Source: [Actinomadura] parvosata subsp. kistnae
Lineage (GTDB): Bacteria; Actinomycetota; Actinomycetes; Streptosporangiales; Streptosporangiaceae
Length of the DNA stretch: 64,000 nt
Reading direction: 5' to 3'
NCBI RefSeq assembly: GCF_900323885.1
Contig: NZ_OOHJ01000015.1
Span: forward strand, 620,001 to 684,000
Within the stretch, counting starts at the first letter, position 1. The number at the start of each line of letters is the position of its first letter. A program made the position numbers and the translations under genes. The notes beneath the pieces were generated by a model. It was not told the DNA's origin and made no database searches. It was given only the letters and a program-made list of their open reading frames with translations. Below, in pieces: positions 49,061 to 55,678 of this stretch.

Positions 49061-49534
49061 GTGAACGATCGGCACGTGGCGCTCATCAGCGCCTTCTACG
49101 ACGCTCTCGGCCGGGCGGACTTCGCGGCCATGGAGCGCTGTTACCACCCTGAGGTGAGCTTCGGCGACCCCATCTTCCAGGAGGTCGAGGGGCGCGACAG
49201 GGTGATGAGAATGTGGCGGATCCAGCTCGGCGTGCGCGACGGGCTGAAGTCGGAGTACCGCGACGTGACGGCCGACGACTTCACCGGCACCGCCCACTGG
49301 ACCTCCCGCTACACCTTCCACAGCACCGGGCGCGAGGTCGTCAACGAGATCGACTCGCTGTTCAGGTTCGAGGACGACCTGATTGTTCGCCACCACGACG
49401 ACTTCGATTTCCGCCGATGGTCGAAAATGGCACTAGGCAGGCCACATGGGCTTTTGTTCGGATGGACACCCATGTGGCGCAAGACCATCAGAGATCGTGC
49501 GACGCAGCAGCTCGACGAGATGCGTCCGTCGTAG
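49061..49534 (+). CDS. NTF2-like/SnoaL-like protein
   Basis: 157 residues, GTG 49061 after TAGGAGA, 7 bp behind the RING gene, so probably in the same transcript. The NTF2 fold is suggested by HVALISAFYDALGRADFAAMERCYHPEVSFGDPIF at the start and HSTGREVVNEIDSLFRFEDDLIVRHHDDFDFRRW. Such proteins are SnoaL-like isomerases, hydrolases or ligand-binding proteins. The conserved acidic/His pocket is present but no substrate can be deduced. Confidence 0.82.
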   Translation: MNDRHVALISAFYDALGRADFAAMERCYHPEVSFGDPIFQEVEGRDRVMRMWRIQLGVRDGLKSEYRDVTADDFTGTAHWTSRYTFHSTGREVVNEIDSLFRFEDDLIVRHHDDFDFRRWSKMALGRPHGLLFGWTPMWRKTIRDRATQQLDEMRPS

Positions 49535-49549
49535 ACGTGAGGAGGGGCG

Positions 49550-50668
49550 ATGGCCAGGGTCAAGGGCTTCAGGCGCGGCGGGGACGTTCGCGAGGAGCCA
49601 CCTGAGCACTCGATGGACCCGCGTGCCAGCGAGGAGCACCCCTACCGGCCGACGGTCATCGACAACGCGATCTACCAGAACGGCGAGCGGGTCGACAACC
49701 CCGGCTCGCTCGCCGACGCCTTCGAACGCCTCAAGCAGATGCCGGACGCGATGGCCTGGATCGGCCTCTACCGTCCGAAGGAGTGGGAGCTGGTCAAGCT
49801 CGGCGAGGAGTTCGAGCTGCACGAGCTGGCGCTGGAGGACGCCATCGTCGGCTCCCAGCGCCCCAAGGCCGACCGCTACGGCGACACGCTGTTCGTCGTG
49901 CTGCGCGCCGCGCGCTACCTCGACGAGGTGGAGGAGGTCGCGTTCGGCGAGCTGCACATCTTCGTCGGCCCCAACTTCGTGATCACCGTCCGCCACGCCG
50001 AGGCCCCCGACCTGCAAGGCGTGCGCAAGCGCATGGAGTCCGACCCCGACCTGCTGCGGCAGGGCCCGCAGGCGGTCCTGTACGCGATCGTCGACGCCGT
50101 CGTCGACGGCTACGCGCCGGTCGTGGCCGGGCTGCAGAAGGACATCGAGGAGATCGAGGTCCAGGTCTTCGGCGGCGATCCGTCGGTGTCGCGCCGCGTG
50201 TACGAGCTGTCGGGCGAGGTCATCGAGTTCCAGCGGGCCACGGCACCCCTGGTCGGCATGATCCACGGCTTCATCGCGGGCGCCCGCAAGTACGGCGTCA
50301 CCGACGAGCTGCAGAGCTACCTGCGCGACGTGGCCGACCACGCCATCACCGTCACCGAGCGCATCTCCTCCTTCCGCCAGATGCTGCAGAACATCCTGGT
50401 CGTCAACTCCACCCTGGTCACCCAGGCCCAGAACGCCGAGATGGCCCGGATGACCGAGGCCAGCATCCAGCAGGGCGAGGAGGTCAAGAAGATCTCCGCC
50501 TGGGCCGCCATCCTCTTCGCCCCCACCCTGGTCGGCACCGTGTACGGAATGAACTTCGACTTCATGCCGGAAACGCACTGGGTGTTCGGATATCCGTTCG
50601 CCATCGTGCTCATGGCGGCGGTGTGCGTGGCCCTCTACACGGTCTTCAAACGCCGCGACTGGCTCTGA
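49550..50668 (+). CDS. corA: CorA family magnesium/cobalt transporter
   Basis: 372 residues. The signature GMNFDF (GMN) follows the first of two C-terminal membrane helices (WAAILFAPTLVGTVYGMN and GYPFAIVLMAAVCVALYTVF). The long N-terminal cytoplasmic domain has GLYRPKEWELVKLGEEFELHELALEDA and the charged stalk helix VVNSTLVTQAQNAEMARMTE. It transports Mg2+ (or Co2+/Ni2+) as a pentamer. ATG 49550 has GAGGAGGGG upstream. It follows the NTF2-like gene by 15 bp. Confidence 0.93.
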   Translation: MARVKGFRRGGDVREEPPEHSMDPRASEEHPYRPTVIDNAIYQNGERVDNPGSLADAFERLKQMPDAMAWIGLYRPKEWELVKLGEEFELHELALEDAIVGSQRPKADRYGDTLFVVLRAARYLDEVEEVAFGELHIFVGPNFVITVRHAEAPDLQGVRKRMESDPDLLRQGPQAVLYAIVDAVVDGYAPVVAGLQKDIEEIEVQVFGGDPSVSRRVYELSGEVIEFQRATAPLVGMIHGFIAGARKYGVTDELQSYLRDVADHAITVTERISSFRQMLQNILVVNSTLVTQAQNAEMARMTEASIQQGEEVKKISAWAAILFAPTLVGTVYGMNFDFMPETHWVFGYPFAIVLMAAVCVALYTVFKRRDWL

Positions 50669-50692
50669 CCGCCCGCGTGGACTCCGGCGAGG

Positions 50693-51445
50693 TCAGCCCG
50701 GGAAGTGGGTCAGGGCGCGTTCGGCTTCGGCGACGGCGTGGCGGAGTTCGTCCACGTACGTCCCGAGCTCGTCCGCCGCGAACCGGGCCGACGGGACGGA
50801 GATCGACAGGGCGGCCACCGCGGAGCCGCGGCCGTTGCGGAGGGCGGCGCCGATGGCGGAGACGCCGCGTTCGGTGCCTTCGATGTTGAGGGCGATGCCG
50901 CTGGTTCTGATCTCGGCGAGCTCGCGGGTCAGGGCCGCGCGTTCCCGGTCGGTGAGGTCGGGGTAGAGGGCGTGCAGCTCGTCCGGGGGGAGGGTGGCGA
51001 GCAGGGCTTTGCCGCCGGAGGCGAGGTGGGCGGGCAGGATGGTGCCGCGGCGGTCGGTGACGTGCTGGATGCGGGGGAACTCGACGCTGTCGAGGAAGCG
51101 GACTTCGGTGCCGACGCGGACCATGAGGTTCACGGTCTCCTGGACGCGGGCGCACAGGGACTCCATGGCGGGGCGGGTGCGGGCGCGTAACTCGCGCAGG
51201 GCGGAGCCGCCGGGGATGGCGGGGGCCGAGGCGAGGAACGGGCCGGGCAGGTAGGTGTGGTCCTCGTCCCGTACGGCGAAGTCGCGGTAGACCAGCATGG
51301 CCAGCAGCCGGTGGGCGGTCGAGCGGGCGATGCCGAGCTCCCCCGCCACGTCGGTGACCTGGACGCGGCCCCGGTCGCGGAGCATGTGCAGGACGAGAAG
51401 CGCGTTGTCCACCGAGCCCAGGGCGTACGGGGGCCTGTTCTTCAC
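50693..51445 (-). CDS. IclR family transcriptional regulator
   Basis: 250 residues from GTG 51445, overlapping the stop of the heparinase-like gene (GTGA). N-terminal winged helix: SVDNALLVLHMLRDRGRVQVTDVAGELGIARSTAHRLLAML. The C-terminal IclR effector domain has GTEVRFLDSVEFPRIQHV, TILPAHLASGGKALLATL and GVSAIGAALRNG. Coupling to a polysaccharide-lyase-like gene suggests that it responds to a sugar or uronic-acid breakdown product. Read after the enzyme gene, so it probably shares its promoter. Confidence 0.92.
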   Translation of the reverse strand: MKNRPPYALGSVDNALLVLHMLRDRGRVQVTDVAGELGIARSTAHRLLAMLVYRDFAVRDEDHTYLPGPFLASAPAIPGGSALRELRARTRPAMESLCARVQETVNLMVRVGTEVRFLDSVEFPRIQHVTDRRGTILPAHLASGGKALLATLPPDELHALYPDLTDRERAALTRELAEIRTSGIALNIEGTERGVSAIGAALRNGRGSAVAALSISVPSARFAADELGTYVDELRHAVAEAERALTHFPG

Positions 51446-52929
51446 AGGAGGATGCTAGTACTGCCCGGCACGATCACCGTCAGGACACCGGGCGCCTCGG
51501 GCGACAGGACGGTCACGGCTTCGGCGGTGCGCAGGTAGCCGGTGGAGATCAGGGCGGGGCGCACGGCCAGGCCCTCGCCGGGGAACTGCAGCACGGTGAC
51601 GTGGAAGCCGTCGGGGCCGGCCAGCACCACCGCGCCCGGGCGCCGGGACACGACCTTGAGCGCCGGGTCGAAGTGCCACAGGCTGCGCAGGGTGCCGGAG
51701 GAGACGGTGTCGTGGACGGCCATCGTGGCGGGGTCGTGGTTGACGGTGACGCGCCGCGTCCGCCGCACGCCGTAGGCGTCGTCGGCCAGCTCGTACGTCT
51801 GGCTGGACGCTTCGACGGAGGAGTGGAGGAGGCGGGTGGCGGTGCCGGGGCGGAACGTTCCCGAGGTGGGGACGGGGACGTTGTGGGCTTCGGGGGTGCG
51901 GGTCCAGTCGACGTAGCCGGTGCGTTCGTAGGAGTGGAAGCCGGCCTCCACGAGGATGCGGCGGCCGTGGGCGGAGTACGTGACGCCGAGATGGTCCTCG
52001 TGGCCGTGCAGCCGCCGCCCCGGGCCGAACCTGATCGAGTAGTAGGAGGCGGCGGGGTCGTCCCAGGCGGTCCTGCCGAAGACGTAGCCGCCGTCGAAGA
52101 CCCGCACGGCCGGCCCCTCGTGCGCGAACCCGTCCGCGCGGGCGTCGGCCGGGCTGTCGCCGATGGGGACGAGGTGGCCGTCCGGCTGGGTGGCGTGGGC
52201 GATGTACGACTCCAGCGCCCGCCGCCGCTCCAGCAGCCGCTGCGGCGCCTCGGCCCCGCTCTCGCGGATGGCGCGCAGGGCGACGCCGAGGCGGCGGTGC
52301 ACGTACAGGCCGTAGCGGGGGGCCTGCTCGTGCAGGACGCCCTGCGCGTCCACGGCCAGCTCGGCGGAGGCCGTCATCCTGCGGACGGCCAGGTCCCGCC
52401 AGCGCGCCCGGCCGAGGCGGCAGCCGACGACGAGCAGGGCGATGTCCTGGTCGAGGCCGTGGTTGTGGCCCTCGCGGTAGAGGGCGGGGTCGACCAGGAC
52501 CTCGCCGTGCTCGGCCAGGCTGTCCCACAGCTCCCTGGTCTGGACGTGCTCGCTCAGGCACACCAGCGCGGGGGCGCGCAGCGCGACGGCGTGCTCGGCC
52601 CACGCCCAGGGGCTGACGCCGGGGCCGCCGCGCGGGTTGGCGCGGATCCAGTCGTCGGTGATCGCGCCGGCCCGGTCGAGACACGCCCGGTCGCCGGTAC
52701 GTTCGTACGCGGCCACGAGGCGGCCCATCCAGCGCAGCGTGTGCAGGTGCAGCGACCAGGAGCGGTTGCCGTGCGGGTCGGCCGTCCAGTCGATGGGGGT
52801 GCCGAGCCGCACGGGCGGCAGCTTCACGAACGTCACCAGGCCGGCCATCACCTCCTTCACGTCGATCCCCGGGAACTGGTCGCTCAGGCAGATGGCCTTG
52901 CCCGAGGTCGTTCTGGCACGCCGGAACAC
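51442..52929 (-). CDS. Heparinase II/III-like polysaccharide lyase
   Basis: 495 residues. An alpha/alpha-barrel part comprises the first ~300 residues (WTADPHGNRSWSLHLHTLRWMGRLVAAYERTG, REGHNHGLDQDIALLVVG with catalytic-type Asn-His), followed by a beta-sandwich starting at HGHEDHLGVTYSAHGRRILVEAGFHSYERTGYVDWTRTPEAHN, the Heparinase II/III C-terminal signature. It likely degrades an acidic polysaccharide. No signal peptide is obvious, so location is unclear. GTG 52929 has AGGAG upstream. Confidence 0.85.
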   Translation of the reverse strand: MFRRARTTSGKAICLSDQFPGIDVKEVMAGLVTFVKLPPVRLGTPIDWTADPHGNRSWSLHLHTLRWMGRLVAAYERTGDRACLDRAGAITDDWIRANPRGGPGVSPWAWAEHAVALRAPALVCLSEHVQTRELWDSLAEHGEVLVDPALYREGHNHGLDQDIALLVVGCRLGRARWRDLAVRRMTASAELAVDAQGVLHEQAPRYGLYVHRRLGVALRAIRESGAEAPQRLLERRRALESYIAHATQPDGHLVPIGDSPADARADGFAHEGPAVRVFDGGYVFGRTAWDDPAASYYSIRFGPGRRLHGHEDHLGVTYSAHGRRILVEAGFHSYERTGYVDWTRTPEAHNVPVPTSGTFRPGTATRLLHSSVEASSQTYELADDAYGVRRTRRVTVNHDPATMAVHDTVSSGTLRSLWHFDPALKVVSRRPGAVVLAGPDGFHVTVLQFPGEGLAVRPALISTGYLRTAEAVTVLSPEAPGVLTVIVPGSTSILL

Positions 52930-52947
52930 GTCGTCATCACTCCTGGG

Positions 52948-53060
52948 TTTTCGGGGCGCGCGGAAGACACACGCGGCTTTTGGGCGCGCGGACCCGGCTC
53001 GCGCTTCAGGCGCGCGGAAGCCACGCGCCGCTTTCAGACGCGCGGCGCCTTCAGGGCGGG
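52948..53060. repeat. Degenerate tandem repeats upstream of the heparinase-like gene
   Basis: TTTTCGGGGCGCGCGG and variants (TTTTGGGCGCGCGG, TTCAGGCGCGCGG, TTTCAGACGCGCGG) recur at 52948, 52978, 53005 and 53033 with 27-30 bp spacing. They fill most of the 135-bp gap between two same-strand genes. Confidence 0.65.
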
Positions 53061-53064
53061 TCTT

Positions 53065-53826
53065 TTAGCGGGGCCCCTCGTCGGTCCAGCCGGCCACGAG
53101 GACGAGCTCGGAGCGGGTGCCGTCCTCGCTGGACAGCACCTGGGAGGTGCCCGGATCGATGATCAGCGTCCGGCGGGAGCCGGAGGGCAGGCCGAAGGAG
53201 AACGCGGAGCCGGCCCGCCCCCGCTCGTCCGTGGCGGGGCCGAGGTAGCGGACCTCGGGCAGGTCGGCGAGCGCCCGGTAGGCGGCGGCGCGCACGCCCG
53301 GCGGGGACGGCTTCGTCCACAGCAGGCCGCTGAGCGCGTCGGCGAGCAGCCCCTCGGAGCCGGCGGGCAGCATCGCGGCGACCCGCTCGCGCAGCTCACC
53401 GGGGTCGGCGGGCAGGGCCTGGATCTGGTCGTAGGTCAGGTCCCGGCCGGCCATGCTGAACGGCGAACGCCCGGTGACGCGGGTGACGCGCCCCTGCTCG
53501 GCGGTCCACGCCCGCCCCTGCCTGGTCACCCAGAGCTCGGTCTCCCTGGCGCCGTCGTGCAGCTTCTTGACGTGCCAGTACGTCCCCCGCGAGGTGGCGG
53601 ACGCGGCCGAGGTGGCGGCGGTCAACAGGATCTGCCTGCCGGGCTCCATGGGTTGTCCGCGCGGGATCAGCAGGAACAGCGCGAGGGCGGCGGCGAGCGC
53701 CGGGACGACCGCCAGCCAGGACAGGCGGCGGCGCCGGCGGCGGGCCGTGACGCGCCGCCACACCCTGGTCTGGGCGTGCGGGCCGGGCTGCGGCTTGCCG
53801 TACAGCTCGCGGATCAGCTCATCCAT
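53065..53826 (-). CDS. CU044_5270-type membrane-anchored protein, ECF sigma partner
   Basis: 253 residues. A short cytoplasmic N-terminus with an Arg-rich stretch (RRVTARRRRRR), one membrane helix (WLAVVPALAAALALFLLI, about residues 36-54), then an extracytoplasmic domain with GTYWHVKKLHDG, TELWVTRQGRAW and RRTLIIDPGTSQVLSSE. It overlaps the sigma gene by 8 bp. CU044_5270-type proteins commonly follow ECF sigma genes and may act as anti-sigma or sensor proteins; this is by context, as no zinc anti-sigma motif is visible. Confidence 0.78.
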   Translation of the reverse strand: MDELIRELYGKPQPGPHAQTRVWRRVTARRRRRRLSWLAVVPALAAALALFLLIPRGQPMEPGRQILLTAATSAASATSRGTYWHVKKLHDGARETELWVTRQGRAWTAEQGRVTRVTGRSPFSMAGRDLTYDQIQALPADPGELRERVAAMLPAGSEGLLADALSGLLWTKPSPPGVRAAAYRALADLPEVRYLGPATDERGRAGSAFSFGLPSGSRRTLIIDPGTSQVLSSEDGTRSELVLVAGWTDEGPR

Positions 53827-54406
53827 CCTCGCGCACCTCCCCCAGCCGGCCGCGCAGTTTCCTGCGGGCGCGGCTCAGGCGGGAGCCGACGGTGCCGTAC
53901 GGGATGCCGAGCGCGGTGGCGATCTCGTCGTGGCTGAGCCCGGCCAGCGCGACCAGCAGCAGCACGTCGCGGTCGCGCCGGTCCAGCGCGGCCAGGGCGG
54001 CGGCCAGCTCGGGGCGCAGGCTCTGGGCGCTGACCCGCACCGCCACGGACTCCTCGTGGCCGGGCGCGTCGGTGTCGGGGCCGCAGCGGCCGAGCGCGCG
54101 CAGGGTGCGCGCCTCCAGGCGGCGGTGCTTGCCGATGAGGTTCGTGGCGATCCCGTACAGCCAGGCCCGCACCCCCGCGCGGGACGGGTCGTACTGGGCG
54201 CGCTTGCGGAACGCGGTGAGGAACGTCTCGGCCACGATGTCCTCGGCGATGTCGGGGCCGAGCCGCTGGGCGACGTAGGCGTGGATCTCGCCGAAGTACG
54301 TGTCGAAGACGGCGGCGAACGCGTCGGCGTCGTCCAGCGTGTGCTGGGCGGCCCCGGGCGCGCGGGCCGTCCAGGGCACCGTGGCCGCGATGGTCTCCCC
54401 CGTCAT
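53819..54406 (-). CDS. ECF RNA polymerase sigma factor
   Basis: 195 residues from ATG 54406 (GGAAGG six bases upstream). Region 2: FAAVFDTYFGEIHAYVAQRLGPDIAEDIVAETFLTAFRKR and WLYGIATNLIGKHRR. Region 4: ALAALDRRDRDVLLLVALAGLSHDEIATALGIPYGTVGSRLSRARRKLRGRL. It directs RNA polymerase to a stress regulon, probably controlled by the membrane protein encoded directly after it. The promoter region upstream is only about 58 bp, shared with the 3' end of the YcaQ-like gene. Confidence 0.93.
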   Translation of the reverse strand: MTGETIAATVPWTARAPGAAQHTLDDADAFAAVFDTYFGEIHAYVAQRLGPDIAEDIVAETFLTAFRKRAQYDPSRAGVRAWLYGIATNLIGKHRRLEARTLRALGRCGPDTDAPGHEESVAVRVSAQSLRPELAAALAALDRRDRDVLLLVALAGLSHDEIATALGIPYGTVGSRLSRARRKLRGRLGEVREDG

Positions 54407-54464
54407 GTGCAACCTTCCGATGGATCGGTTCTCATCAGGTATCACCCGATGCACCGGATCGCTT

Positions 54465-55436
54465 TCACGGCTTTCGCGGGGGATTGTTGAGGAAGCGGCG
54501 CACGTCCGCGATCTCGTCGTCCACGTCGGGCAGCTCGCCGAACGGCTGCACGGTCACCTGGGCGCCCTTCCTCGCCCACACGCCCCTGATCATGGCGCCG
54601 ACGAGCACGACCGGCCGCAGGACGCCGCCCCCTGGGAACACCTTCTTCGCGTGCTCGGGGGCCAGGACGGGGTCCCTGCTGCGCCAGCCCAGCACGTACT
54701 CGTCGAAGGCGGGCGCGAGGCGTACCGTCGCGGGCTCCTCTGCGGGCTCCTCTGCGGGCGGCGGCGGGGGCGCGGCGCTCAGGCCCCAGGCCGTGCGGGC
54801 CGCGCCGAGCGGCAGGCCCGACCAGGCGGCCAGGTCGTCGGGGGTGGCCGGGTGGTGGGCGCGGCGGTAGCGGATGGCCAGCTCCCTGAGCGCCCGGTCG
54901 CGGTCGGGCTCGGGACGGACGGGGGCGCCGAGCCAGTCGGCGGCGTGCACGTACGTGGGCTTGCCGGCGCGCTGCGGGCCCAGGACGGCCAGGCCGTGGT
55001 GGGCGGCCAGCGCCACCAGGTGCACGACGCCCTGGCCGCGGGCCCGGCCCTTGAGGCGCTCCTCCAGGTCGGCCTTGGTGAGCGGGCCCTGGCCTTCGAG
55101 GGCGCCGGTGATGAGCGGGAGGAGGTCGTCGCCCGTGACGCCCTCCTCGGCGAGGCGGCGCAGGGTGCCGGTGACGCTGCCGGTCAGGGCGTGCAGCCAG
55201 GGCAGGTCGTCGGCGTGCACGAAGTGGAGGGTGCCGCGCGGGCCCCACGTCCGGACGATCTCGCGCCCCTCCCAGGCCGCCTCGACGTCCGCCGGGGTGA
55301 GGGTGGCGGAGCGGGCGCGGAAGGCGAGCAGCGCCGAGGGGACGTCCTGGGCCTGCACCGCCCCCAGCGCCCGGACGATCTCGCCCCCGGTCAGGCCGGG
55401 CGGGCGGTGCAGGAGCTGGGCCTCGACACTTCTCAT
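54465..55436 (-). CDS. Winged-helix DNA-binding protein (YcaQ/AlkX-like, HTH_42)
   Basis: 323 residues from ATG 55436. HTH_42/YcaQ-type features: LGAVQAQDVPSALLAFRARS, VRTWGPRGTLHFVHADDLPWLHAL, GPLTKADLEERL, YRRAHHPATPDDLAAWSGLP, PAFDEYVLGWRSRDPVL and VLVGAMIRGVWAR. E. coli YcaQ (AlkX) unhooks DNA interstrand cross-links as a glycosylase; its actinobacterial relatives are untested in most cases. An upstream in-frame ATG at 55595 would translate the 33-bp repeat array and is rejected. Confidence 0.85.
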   Translation of the reverse strand: MRSVEAQLLHRPPGLTGGEIVRALGAVQAQDVPSALLAFRARSATLTPADVEAAWEGREIVRTWGPRGTLHFVHADDLPWLHALTGSVTGTLRRLAEEGVTGDDLLPLITGALEGQGPLTKADLEERLKGRARGQGVVHLVALAAHHGLAVLGPQRAGKPTYVHAADWLGAPVRPEPDRDRALRELAIRYRRAHHPATPDDLAAWSGLPLGAARTAWGLSAAPPPPPAEEPAEEPATVRLAPAFDEYVLGWRSRDPVLAPEHAKKVFPGGGVLRPVVLVGAMIRGVWARKGAQVTVQPFGELPDVDDEIADVRRFLNNPPRKP

Positions 55437-55465
55437 GAAGGGATCATCCCAGGGGCCCGACACTT

Positions 55466-55650
55466 CTCGCGGCCGGGCCGCCGCCAGGCTGGATGCTCCT
55501 CGCGAGCGGGGCGCCGCCAGGCTGGACACCCCTCTCGGGCGGGCCGCCGTCACGTCGGACACCCCTCGCGAGCAGACCGTCGCCAGGCTGGTCATCCCTC
55601 ACGAGCAGGCCGCCAGGCGGGACGTCCCTCGTGAGGGGGCCGTCGTCGTA
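55466..55650. repeat. Tandem array of 33-bp units
   Basis: CTCGCGAGC-type starts recur at 55466, 55499, 55532, 55565, 55598 and 55628, a 33-bp period with a common CCGCCAGGCTGGACACCC core in the best copies. The array fills the 242-bp gap between the winged-helix gene and the transglutaminase-like gene, both on the minus strand. Confidence 0.8.
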
Positions 55651-55678
55651 GGGGCTCGGTGCTGCTCGTGGCCGGGGG

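Noticed and set aside
55437..55595. N-terminal extension of the YcaQ-like protein from ATG 55595
   Set aside because: It would translate the repeat array; the family starts at the ATG at 55436.
55466..55650. CRISPR or attachment-site repeats
   Set aside because: Contiguous degenerate 33-bp units without spacers; no integrase or phage gene nearby.
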